A program made the translations under genes and the position numbers. From Monodelphis domestica (lineage: Eukaryota; Chordata; Mammalia; Didelphimorphia; Didelphidae): a stretch of 64,000 bases of DNA. The notes below the pieces were generated by a model. It was not told the origin of the DNA. It did no database searches and saw only the letters and a list, made by a program, of their open reading frames with translations. Shown here piece after piece: positions 34,140 through 44,865 of the stretch (the first letter of the stretch is position 1; each line of letters begins with the position of its first letter). The stretch spans positions 66,598,607-66,662,606 of the forward strand of contig NC_077227.1 of NCBI RefSeq assembly GCF_027887165.1. The letters run 5' to 3'.

Positions 34140-36215
34140 TTTAAGAAATTATTTTTCTCTGTCAGTTTTTGAGCCTCCTTTTCCATATGCTTCATTTCTT
34201 CTTGAATTGCTTTCATTTCTGTTCCCCATTTTTCCTCTGCCTCTCAACAACTTTTTGAAATCCTCTTGAACTCTTCCATAATCTGTGTCCAATTCATATT
34301 TTTCTTTTGAACTTTGGACTATGCTTTCATAGTCCCCTTCTATGCCTATTCCTTACTCTTTGTCTTCATAAAAGTTCTCTATAGTTAGGTGCTATTTTTG
34401 TTGTTTACTCATTTTTCCAACCTTTTTATAGGTAGGTAGCAAGGTCCATCCAGGGGCCTCTCTGAGGATCCAGGGTCTCTCTGCCCAGATGTGATGACCT
34501 AGTCAGAATAAGAAGACGATAAACACTGTGCATTCAACCCATGTATACAGGCATTACACACAATGATCTGCCATAGTGCTGTAGTTTATTATATAGGTTT
34601 TTCAGATACGTGCTTAATCAATTCTCTATGTATGTGACATCTACATTTTGATTGGATATTATCAAATCACCTAAACAACACTTTTTATGTTACTACAACA
34701 AAGAATTGTGTGATCATTTACTGTGTTTCTACAACACTCTGTGATAAATATGTTTAATGTGAATAAAGTCATTTGTAGGTTAGTACCCCCTTGATCTGCT
34801 GAAGGATCATTGTGCTTTTGGTCAGCTTTCACTATCAATCACAATTCCTTGGGAGATGAATAAAAAATAAATTCTTCGTATCTAGGTGTGAGGACCTAAA
34901 GCAGACCAGTTTGGGATTTTCCTAAATTTACAAGTTCGGTTTTTCTTGTTTTATTTTGAAGTGCCTAGCAATGCTGCTTGGTTTCTGTTCATCAAAAAAT
35001 TCATTGTAGTGTAATAATTGTAAATAAAGAGTTATTATGGTTCTCAAGCATTTGGCCAATGTTTATTGTAAAGCCTTGAAGGCTATCTTGTGCTTGAGAA
35101 AGGAGGGGTTATGTGCAATAACCCTTGGACTTTAGATCTTTAATTGCAATCTTTTGGGGGTACTAATCTAGGGGGATTAAAGTGGAGTATGTATTTACTG
35201 ATCCTATAAGTATTTGCTCTCATATTATTTCTCCTGTATTGGGGAGGGAATAATCATAGCAAGTCCATTAGTGGGAGAAGTTAGGGAGAGAAGTCAAAGA
35301 GAGGGGGTTAGTGGGGGGCTCTCACATGGGGGTCTGCTTTGCAGATCCCTTTTCCTCAGACTGTGTGACCTTGTCAATCAGTCAGGGTATGATGACCTCC
35401 AAGAGGTAGGCTCTGTTCTCTTGGAGGTTAGGGTACCCTTTTAAGCTTTGGTGCTTCCGTGATACTTTTTTTCTGGGTTTCTGCCAGTTCCAGTTCTACC
35501 AAGATGGTATGATGGCCTGAGGTCTGGGAGCTCTGCGAGCCCCCTCTCACTGCTGATTAAATTAAGTCTTAAGACTGTGGATGGCTAAAATTCTCACCTC
35601 TGGCTTGGGTGTAGCTTTGGGTCTCAATCTTGCCTTGATCAGGTCATACACACTGCAAACTTCCCTGCCCGAGAGCTTTTGAAGAGAGGCTCAGGGGGAA
35701 CCAGCTTTGTGTCCACCAACAACCCCAAACTGGGATCTCTATCCTTGTCATGTACCCTGACTGGAACTCCTGACCTCACTCTGGGCCCTCATAGATATAG
35801 CTACTATAGCACAGATTGCCCTAGGTTGGGATTCTGGACCCCATTGCAGGTTTGCTTGGAACCCCAAGGGGTGTGCATTCACTTGGACTTCTATCTGCTC
35901 AAGTAGAGTCTCAGGGTCAGTATGTTACCTTGGACTCAGATTCAGAACTTGACACATCAGATGTGGAGTTCAGGGTGTGGCTTGCTCTTGGCTTGCTCCT
36001 CACTCCTTGCTGTAGCCTCCTGCAGGTTGTGTTCCAATCCCAGATGTTCTCTGCCCACCTTTTAGGTTTTTTCTTCTTAAAGTTTGCTTTACAATATCTC
36101 CTTGTTGGTTCTTTCACTCCTGTATTTGCTTTGTGGTGTTATTTTAAGATTTGTTGGAGGTTTTTCTCTCAGTGGTTTCAAGCTTCCCTGCTTCTACTCT
36201 GCCATCCTGGCTCTG
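34140..36215 (-). mobile_element. L1 5' part (L1-D): ORF1 N-terminus and 5' UTR
   Basis: 34140-34440 is the coiled-coil coding part of ORF1 on the minus strand (K/E-rich), but without a clean frame. 35505-36215 is 5' UTR: 'gatggcctgaggtctgggag' pairs with 'gatggtctgaaggctgggag' in L1-C at 48702, and it ends 'ctgccatcctggctctgaaa'. A 1-kb block at about 34502-35500 separates the two parts. Confidence 0.6.
34502..35500. other. Unclassified 1-kb insertion in L1-D
   Basis: The sequence at its left edge ('gatgtgatgacct') resembles that at its right edge ('gatggtatgatggcct'), as if an insertion duplicated its target. The block has three AATAAA-type signals (near 34763, 34868 and 35025) and no coding frame. 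It could be a solo LTR-like fossil of another family or an unknown retroelement. Confidence 0.35.
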
Positions 36216-36219
36216 AAAC

Positions 36220-37767
36220 CAGAAGCAACCAAATGAATTTTAAACAGGTGGCATAGTAAAACAAAGATGAAAGAAAGTGTCCTAATTTCTAAACATAAAA
36301 ACCATGTCAAGTAGAATCTTACATCCTATTTTTGGGGGGATTTAGTTAATACATGGATTAGTGATTTGATTTTGGAACCCCTCAGATATAAACTCTGGAT
36401 TGTTGTTTTTCCTATCACTAATGTGAAAATGAAAATATTTGCTACCAACTGTAGGCAAGAATTTCTCCCCTTGGAAAATTTATCAAGCTCCTTAAAAATA
36501 AAATGATATTTGGATAAAGAAAATTATGAATATGGTGTTTAAAAATTATAGCAATCTATAAAGTTTTTCTATTAATGACTAGTTAAATTTTTGGTAGATG
36601 AAATGTGATATATATGATGATATATATTCACAGCTCCAATCAGGGAAAGATAATTCAGTAATGGTCAAAGAATTAAGATATCATTAGAGTTGATTGCTGA
36701 CTCCTTCCTGAGATGTACTTAAACTGCTATTTGTAGAGCTATTTTTCAAAATAAAGAAATCTACTCTCTTCTCTAGAGAATCTCTAAGATATGACATAAA
36801 CTCCTGAGACTTATCAAATCTGATCATTCTAGGGCCTTATGGTGATTCATTTGGGCATGAATTATATTTTTAGAAGGAACTTTAAATATATGTTAAGGAT
36901 TAAAAAGTTCTGAGTTAGAGACTGAAATTCTTAAGGAAACAGGTGGTGTTTTCATCAGTGCACCTGAATAAAGACTAGGTTTTCAGAGGGACAAAGGGAA
37001 TCAAAGAAATGAGAAGCTAGTTAAGAAAACAGTGTGTGAGAAAATAATTTGAATTTCTTGATGACTAGTTAAAATACAAAAATGATGGATTTTTTCCAAG
37101 AGATATATTTAATGTATAGAAAGTCTGTAAACTATATTTACTAAAATTTTTGTGACAGAGTGAGGGGTTGTTTCCTGGCAAAATCCCTACCTTCAAAGTG
37201 AAAAACAAACAAATGAACAGATAAAAAAGTCCAACAAAATAATTAATATTTTAACAAAGTCATAGGATTTTTTTTCTTTTTTAAAGATACGTTGTCAAGC
37301 ATTTCAATTAACCACATAATCAATAGTCCAGCATCCTTAGACTCCACCCATCACACTGACTCTGGAAAGAGACTTAAAGACAAGCTAGAGTCATCTCTTC
37401 TGGGTCATAAAACTCTGAGGGGCCTATAGTGACAATGAATTCTCATAAGAACAAATATCACCCTAAACTTGTCAAGATTGTGTTCCATTTATCTCATTAG
37501 AACAAAAAACACAAGCTGTGTACTGAACATTCCAAAGGACCAGTTTATCTCCTGCTGCATGAATTACAGTTCCCTTAGATTACTACAAAGACTTGAGGTT
37601 TTATTCTTTCCATAGAAGTTCTCAAGATTTTTAGTTGCTATTAAATTCTAACACATTAATAGTTTCGATAACTATTATGATGATAATACATTAGAGAGAG
37701 TTAATCTAATAACTGGATCTATCTATATCTAAAATTATAGTTGCCTAGCTAAAGGATTTTATATGAT
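36220..37767. other. AT-rich intergenic DNA, nothing recognised
   Basis: No coding potential and no placed repeats. The right edge is the target site of L1-B. Confidence 0.5.
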
Positions 37768-38120
37768 TCCTTGTTTTTTTTTTTTAAATATATTTTATTT
37801 GATCATTTCCAAGCATTATTCGTTAAAGACATAGATCATTTTCTTTTCCTCCCCCCACCCCCCATAGCCGACGCGTAAGTCCACTGGGCATTAGATGTTT
37901 TCTTGATTTGAACCCATTGCTTTGTTGTTAGTATTTGCATTAGAGTGTTCATTTAAAGTCTATCCTCTGTCATGTCCCCTCAACCTCTGTATTCAGGCAG
38001 TTGCTTTTTCTCGGTGTTTCCACTCCCATAGTTTATCCTTTGCTTATGAATGGTGTTTTTTTCTCCTGGGTCCCTGCAAGTTGTTCAGGGACATTACACC
38101 ACCACCAATGGAGAAGTCCA

Positions 38121-41100
38121 TTACGTTCGATGATACCACAGTGTGTTTGTCTCTGTGTACAATGTTCTCCTGGTTCTGCTCCTCTCGCTCTGCATCACTT
38201 CCTGGAGGTTGTTCCAGTCTCCATGGAACTTCTCCACTTTATTATTCCTTTGAGCACAATAGTATTCCATCACCAACATATACCACAGTTTGTTCAGCCA
38301 TTCCCCAATTGATGGGCATCCCCTCGTTTTCCAGTTTTGGGCCACCACAAAGAGCGCAGCTATGAATATTTTTGTACAAGTCTTTGTGTCCATTATCTCT
38401 TTGGGGTACAGACCCAGCAGTGCTATGGCTGGGTCAAAGGGTAGATATTCTTTTGTCGCCCTTTGGGCATAGTTCCAAATTGCCCTCCAGAATGGTTGGA
38501 TCAGTTCACAACTCCACCAGCAATGAATTAATGTCCCTACTTTGCCACATCCCCTCCAGCATTCATTACTTTCCTTTGCTGTTATGTTAGCCAATCTGCT
38601 AGGTGTGAGGTGATACCTCAGAGTTGTTTTGATTTGCATCTCTCTGATTATAAGAGATGTAGAACACTTCTTCATGTGCTTGTTAATAGTTTTGATTTCT
38701 TTATCTGAGAACTGCCTATCCATTTCCCTTGCCCATTTATCAATTGGAGAATGGCTTGATTTTTTGTACAATTGATTTAGCTCATTATAAATATGAGTAA
38801 TTAAACCTTTGTCAGAGGTTTCTATGAAGATTTTTTCCCAATTTGTTGTTTTCCTTCTGATTTTAGTTATATTGGTTTTGTTTGTACAAAAGCTTTTTAG
38901 TTTGATGTAGTCAAAATTATTTATTTTACATTTTGTGATTCTTTCTATATCTTGCTTGGTTTTAAAGCCTTTCCCCTCCCAAAGGTCTGACATGTATACT
39001 ATTCTGTGTTTACCCAATTTACTTATGGTTTCCTTCTTTATGTTTAAGTCACTCACCCATTTTGAATTTATCTTGGTGTAGGGTGTGAGGTGTTGATCTA
39101 TTCCTAGTCTCTCCCACACTGTCTTCCAATTTTCCCAGCAGTTTTTATCGAATAGTGGATTTTTGTCCCAAAAGCTGGGATCTTTGGGTTTATCGTATAC
39201 TGTCTTGCTGAGGTCGTTTTCCCCCAGTCTATTCCACTGATCTTCCTTTCTGTTTCTTAGCCAGTACCAAATTGTTTTGATGACTGCTGCTTTGTAATAT
39301 AGTTTGAGGTCTGGGACTGCAAGGCCCCCATCATATGTGTTTTTTTTCATGATTTCCCTGGATATCCTTGATCTTTTGTTCTTCCAAATGAACTTTGTTA
39401 TGGTTTTTTCTAAATCAGTGAAGAAGTATTTTGGTAGTTCAATGGGTATGGCACTAAATAGATAAATAAGTTTGGGTAGGATGGTCATTTTTATTATATT
39501 GGCTCGTCCTATCCATGAGCAGTTAATGTTTTTCCAATTGTTCAAGTCTAGTTTTAGTTGTGTGGCGAGTGTTTTGTAGTTGTGTTCATATAGTTCCTGT
39601 GTTTGTCTTGGGAGATAGATTCCTAGGTATTTTATTTTGTCTAAGGTGATTTTGAATGGGATTTCTCTTTCTAGTTCTTGCTGCTGAGCTGTGTTGGAGA
39701 TATATAGAAAAGCTGATGATTTATGTGGGTTTATTTTGTATCCTGCAACTTTGCTAAAGTTGTTGATTATTTCAATTAGCTTTTTGGTTGAATCTCTAGG
39801 ATTCTTTAAGTAGACCATCATGTCATCCGCAAAGAGTGATAACTTGGTCTCCTCCTTGCCTATTCTGATGCCTTCAATTTCTTTATCTTCTCTAATTGCT
39901 ACTGCTAGTGTTTCTAGTACAATGTCAAATAGTAGAGGTGATAATGGGCATCCTTGTTTCACTCCTGATCTTATTGGGAATGCATCTAGTTTATCCCCAT
40001 TGCAGATGATATTAGCTGTTGGTTTTAGATATATACTGTTTATTATTTTTAGGAATGACCCTTCTATTCCTATGCTTTCTAGTGTTTTTAATAGGAATGG
40101 GTGTTGTATTTTATCAAAGGCTTTTTCTGCATCTATTGAGATAATCATGTGGTTCTTGCTAGTTTGCTTGTTGATGTGGTCAATTATGTGGATGGTTTTC
40201 CTAATGTTGAACCAGCCCTGCATCCCTGGTATGAATCCTACTTGATCATGGTGAATGATCCTTCTGATCACTTGCTGGAGTCTTTTTGCTAGTATCCTAT
40301 TTAAAATTTTTGCATCTATATTCATTAGGGAGATTGGTCTATAGTTTTCTTTCTCTGTTTTTGACCTGCCTGGTTTTGGAATCAGTACCATGTTTGTGTC
40401 GTAAAAGGAGTTTGGTAGAACTCCCTCTTTGCTTATTATGTCAAATAGTTTGTATAGTATTGGGGTTAACTGTTCTCTGAATGTTTGATAGAATTCACAG
40501 GTGAATCCATCAGGCCCTGGGGATTTTTTCTTAGGAAGTTCTTTGATGGCTTGATGGATTTCAATTTCTGATATGGGATTATTTAAGAATTCTATTTCCT
40601 CTTCTGTTAGTCTAGGCAGTTAGTATTTTTGTATATATTCATCCATTTCTCCTAAATTGGTGTATTTATTGCCATATAATTGGGCAAAGTAATTTCTAAT
40701 GATTGCCTTAATTTCCTCCTCATTGGAGGTGCTGTCCCCCTTTTCATCTTTAATGCTGTGAATTTGCTTTTCTTCCTTCCTTTTTTTAATTAGATTGACC
40801 AGTACTTTGTCTATTTTGTTTGTTTTTTCAAAGTACCAGCTTCTTGTCTTATTTATTAAATCAATAGTTCTATCACTTTCGATTTTATTAATTTCTCCCT
40901 TAATTTTTAGGATTTCTAATTTGGTTTTCTGCTGGGGGTTTTTAATTTGATCGCTTTCGAGTTTTTTCAATTGCATTTCCAATTGATTGATCTCTGCTCT
41001 CCCTTGTTTGTTAATATGAGCTTTCAGGGATATGAATTTGCCTCTGATTACCGCTTTGGCTGCATCCCAAAAGGTTTGAAAGGATGTTTCGCCATTGTCA

Positions 41101-41927
41101 TTTTCCTTGATGAAATTATTAATTGTTTCTATGATTTCTTCTTTAGCTAAACGGTTTTGGAGTATCATATTGTTTAATTTCCAATTGGTTTTAGATTTGG
41201 TTTTCCATGTACCATTACTAATCATTATTTTTATTGCCTTGTGATCTGAGAAGGCTGCATTCATTATTTCTGCTTTTTTGCATTTGTGTGCTATGTTTCT
41301 GTGACCTAATGTATGGTCAATTTTTGTGAATGTGCCATGTGGTGCTGAGAAGAAGGTGTATTCCTTTTTATCCCTATTTATTTTTCTCCATATGTCTATT
41401 AATTCTAATTTTTCTAAGATTTCATTCACTTCTTTTACCTCTTTCTTATTTATTTTTTGATTTGATTTATCTAAATTTGATAATGGTTGGTTTAAGTCTC
41501 CCACTAGTATGGTTTTATTGTCTATTTCTTCCTTCAATTCTCCTAGTTTCTCCATTAGAAATTTGGGTGCTATATTATTTGGTGCATACATGTTGATTAA
41601 TGATATTTCCTCATTGTCTAGAGTCCCTTTTAACAAAATATAATTACCTTCCCTATCCCTTTTGATCAGGTCTATTTTTGCATTGGCTTTATCAGATATC
41701 ATGATTACCACTCCTGCCTTCTTTCTATCAGTTGAGGCCCAGAAGGTCTTACTCCATCCTTTAATTCTGACCTTGTGGGTGTCAACCCGCCTCATGTGTG
41801 TTTCTTGAAGACAACATATGGTAGGGTTTTGGATTCTAATCCATTCAGCTATTCGTCTACGTTTTATGGGTGAGTTCATCCCATTCACGTTCAAAGTTAT
41901 GATTGTCATTTGTGGACTCCCTGGCAT
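38121..41927 (-). pseudogene. L1-B ORF2: endonuclease + reverse transcriptase, one in-frame stop
   Basis: One frame runs for 1269 codons from the ATG at 41927 to the stop at 38121, broken only by TAA at 40620-40622 (codon 436; the L1-A paralogue reads Lys there). The N-terminal apurinic-type endonuclease has TLNVNG, CCLQETH, LVGDLNQPL and FSDHKA. The RT includes [33 protein letters not shown] and [12 protein letters not shown], with the FADD near residue 700. The Cys motif CWRGCG...LIHCWWSC lies near the C-terminus. The enzyme nicks target DNA and copies L1 RNA in cis. As it stands only the endonuclease and linker part could be made from the first start. Confidence 0.95.
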
Positions 41928-42458
41928 TTTGATTGCCTTCCCTAATTCTAACCTTTTCTTCTTCGGCTCTACCTTTTAGTCCAGTGATTTACTTTGAATC
42001 AGTCCCCCTTGTCCCCTCCCTTGATGTTTCCCTTTTTAGTCCCTCCCTTTTTGTTCCCTCCCCCTCCCCCCTCTCTTTCCCTCCCTTTTTGTTCTCCCTC
42101 TCCCCCTCCCCCCCTTGGTTTTCCCTTCTCCTTACCCTTGTTGGGTAAGATAGAATTCAAGATCCCAATGGATCTGGATGTTTTTCCCTCTCAGAGTTGA
42201 TTTCCCTGAGATTGAGGTTTAAGTAACCCCCCCCCCCTCTCTTCCTCTCCTTCTTATAGGAGTTTTCTTCCCCTCCCCTTCCCCTGTGAATATTTGTGTG
42301 AGAACCATTATTCTATTTGGTCTTTCTTTACCCCCTATTTATACATTACATTTTCCCCACATATTAGTATACATAGGTTGATATAAATGTAGTCCTTATA
42401 GAAGAGAGTTTGAGTAAAAGAAGATAACATTTTTCCCCTTTCCTTAATATTTACCTTT
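41928..42458 (-). repeat. L1-B inter-ORF spacer, G-rich on the sense strand
   Basis: About 530 bp separate ORF1 and ORF2, far more than in primate or mouse L1. 42000-42120 and 42225-42290 are dense in C-runs on the plus strand, so the L1 transcript carries repeated G-runs able in principle to form quadruplexes. Plus-strand frames over this stretch are proline/serine low-complexity artefacts. Confidence 0.75.
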
Positions 42459-43382
42459 TCAGGTATTCCTTGCTCTTTGATTTTCGGTATCAAACTTTCC
42501 ACAGAGCTCTGGTCTTTTCTTTGCAAAAAGTTGGAAGTCTTCTATTTTGTTGAATGCCCATACTTTCCCTTGGAAGTATATAGTCAGTTTTGCTGGGTAG
42601 CTGATTCTTGGTTGGAGACCCAGCTCTCTTGCCTTTCTGAAGATCATGTTCCATGCCTTACGATCATTCAGCGTAGAACTTGCAAGGTCTTGTGTGACCC
42701 TGATTGGCATTCCTTTATATCTAAATTGTCTTTTTCTGGCTTCCTGTAGGATTTTTTCTTTTGTTTGATAGCTTTGGAATTTGGCAATTACATTCCTGGG
42801 AGTTGTCTTTTGGGGGTTTAGTGTAGAAGGTGTTCTGTGAGCTCTGTCAGTGGCTGTATTGCCCCCTTGTTCTAGAATCTCTGGGCAATTTTCTTTGATT
42901 ATATCTTGTATCACCATGTCCAGTTTGGTGTTTATTTCTGGCTTTTCTGGGAGTCCAATTATTCTTAAGTTTTCTCTTCTCCCCCTGTTTTCCAGATCTA
43001 TCACCTTGTCGGTGAGATATTTTATGTTCTCTTCTAATTTCTTGGTGTTTTGGCTTTGCTTTATTAGTTCTTGCTTTAAAGCCTGGTTTTCTTTTACAGT
43101 TTGGTCAAACTGGTTTTGTAGATGCGTGAATTTCTTTTGCATCATTTCCCACTTTTCCTCCCAGAGGGCTTCCATCTTTTTGGTCCTTTCTGATTCAAAT
43201 TCTTCATGGGTTTGTGGAGAGTTTCTATTTCCTTTGGAAGATTTTGGAGAATTTTCTTGTATATCTTCTTCTATCTGCTCTGTATTTTGTATTTTGGCTC
43301 CATAGAATGTGTCCAGAGTCGCCCCTTTCTTCTTATTTTTCTTGGTATTTTGGGGCTTCTGTGCTTCTGTGGAGTTTGTCAT
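42459..43382 (-). CDS. L1-B ORF1p, RNA-binding nucleic-acid chaperone (intact)
   Basis: An uninterrupted ORF of 307 codons starts at an ATG at 43382 directly after the 5' UTR. A basic N-terminus (residues 1-25, KNKKK) is followed by a coiled coil at about residues 65-125 (EEKWEMMQKKFTHLQNQFDQ), which in this family forms trimers. The RRM contains RRENLRIIGLPE near residue 135, and the C-terminal domain contains SYQTKEKILQEARKRQFRY and MPIRVTQDLASSTL. The protein binds L1 RNA in cytoplasmic RNPs and aids strand exchange. All expected parts are present. Whether it is expressed cannot be judged from sequence. Confidence 0.93.
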   Translation of the reverse strand: MTNSTEAQKPQNTKKNKKKGATLDTFYGAKIQNTEQIEEDIQENSPKSSKGNRNSPQTHEEFESERTKKMEALWEEKWEMMQKKFTHLQNQFDQTVKENQALKQELIKQSQNTKKLEENIKYLTDKVIDLENRGRRENLRIIGLPEKPEINTKLDMVIQDIIKENCPEILEQGGNTATDRAHRTPSTLNPQKTTPRNVIAKFQSYQTKEKILQEARKRQFRYKGMPIRVTQDLASSTLNDRKAWNMIFRKARELGLQPRISYPAKLTIYFQGKVWAFNKIEDFQLFAKKRPELCGKFDTENQRARNT

Positions 43383-44135
43383 CTCTGAACGTGGAGGATT
43401 GGCTTTTCTTGTCTTTGTCTGGTGATCAGAGGCTTTAGTCCTGGGCAGATGTTGGTTCTATGAGTGTTCCCTGGGTTAAACTGAATATGCCTCACTGGAA
43501 CTGGAATGGAAGGGTCGGACCACGAGGCCACACTCTCCCCCTGGCTCGATTTCCGGAAGTTGCCTTCAGAATCCCTGGCCGTGAGGCTGTTTCGTCGGCC
43601 TGCGGGGGGATGGGCTGCCGCTTCCCCAAGCTCCGAGAGCACAGACTTTCACTGAGACTTGGATAGAAGGATCCAGCCCGTGAGGCTGTCTTGCCCGCCC
43701 TGAGGGTTGCTGTTGTTTTGACCAGCTCTCTGCAGCGGAGGCCCCAGGCAGTAACTTTCACCTGGACCTACCGGCTCTTTGCAGCGGAAGCCCCAGGCAG
43801 TAACTTTCACCCGGACTGGGACTTGGGTAGAAGACCCTGAGGGTTGTTGTTCCTCAGACCCTGCTCTCTGAGCCCAGCGCGGCTGCCGCTTCCGGGAGCC
43901 TTGGACTCTGCGCTCCTACCCCTGAGGTCCGAGGGATCTCGGGTTCTGGCTTTTAAGGGGAGCCGTACCTTTTGAACCGGGTCCAGGTCCAGGAGGAGGG
44001 TTCCCAGGGTCTGTGCTGTTGATCGTTTTGAATTTCGGCGCCTTAGGAGCTTCTAGTTTGAGATCGGTCGGGAAGGGTTTTCCGGAGATCTGAACTTCAG
44101 CTTTCTCTAAGCCACCATCTTAACCGGAAGTACTC
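43383..44135 (-). promoter_or_regulatory. L1-B 5' UTR, CpG-rich internal promoter
   Basis: A GC- and CpG-rich block of about 750 bp, unlike the AT-rich surroundings, covers the 5' end of L1-B. It contains an imperfect tandem duplication of about 50 bp: 'ccccaggcagtaactttcac' occurs near 43741 and again near 43791, each after 'gcagcgga'. L1 5' UTRs drive transcription from within the element (family knowledge). Small frames on both strands show no conservation with L1-A. Confidence 0.75.
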
Positions 44136-44149
44136 TCCTTGTTTTTATC

Positions 44150-44865
44150 ACTGACATTTGTGGAAAGGAAACAAGACTGACAGTTTGTGGGGGAAGGGGC
44201 CAACTGGGAGTGGCAGTTGGGTCTTGTGACTAGCACTTCCTGCCTGCTGGGTGGGACTGGCTTCCTTTTGTTGGGGGAGAGAGGAGCTTGTTCAGCCCAG
44301 TCTGGAGTGGCATGCTCTTCTTGGTTCAGCCCGAAGACATAGGCTTCTGAAGGTCAGATCTGTTCTTGTTTGCTTTCTATCTACTGCTAAGATTCTGAAT
44401 TAGGCAAAACTGGACTGATATAGAGTAGATGGGAGTGGGAGAACCCTCTGCCAGCCTCTAGGGCCTGGACCTATTCTCTGAAGCTAAGGAAAAACTCTAA
44501 TTCCAACTGATTATTAAACTTTATATTATTTGAATTCACAGTCAGATTAGTGGACTATATTTCTGGTCATAGAGGGAAGTGAACTTCAGTTCAGTCATTC
44601 TACAGCAAACAGTCCTTATTGGACCTCTGCTATTTCCTCTCAGCAGGGGGCATCTTCCTCCCTTGCATCACCAAGCAATATACCCTCTCTCCCCTTAACT
44701 CTTCCATACCCTTGCTACAGACCTCCCATTATCCCCCTGTTTTCCAATTCCCATCTCCTTTCCCAATAAATATTACACATTGAACGCATGTTTAATCACT
44801 AATGAATAAAGCAACAAAGGAAATTTCATTTACCATACCCACCTCAATCTAAGATATCTTTTTTT
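44150..44865 (+). mobile_element. Candidate solo LTR-like fossil (low confidence)
   Basis: A GC-richer block with 'tgtgggggaaggggccaact' near 44187, an ATTAAA-type signal near 44512 and a pyrimidine-rich right part. This layout resembles a solo LTR, but I found no partner copy and no clear terminal duplication. No coding sequence. Confidence 0.3.

Larger units (their letters stand above)
37779..44135 (-). mobile_element. Full-length, nearly intact L1 (L1-B)
   Basis: A 6.36-kb minus-strand L1 with poly-T and 3' UTR (37779-38120), ORF2 (38121-41927), G-rich inter-ORF spacer (41928-42458), ORF1 (42459-43382) and CpG-rich 5' UTR (43383-44135). A perfect 11-bp target duplication 'tccttgttttt' occurs at 37768-37778 and 44136-44146. 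The only coding lesion seen is one stop codon in ORF2, which makes it by far the youngest L1 in the window. Confidence 0.95.

Noticed and set aside
43460-43666. Plus-strand frame of 68 codons antisense to the L1-B 5' UTR, considered as an ORF0-like gene
   Set aside because: The position recalls primate ORF0, but there is no matching product in L1-A and CpG-rich DNA yields such frames by chance.
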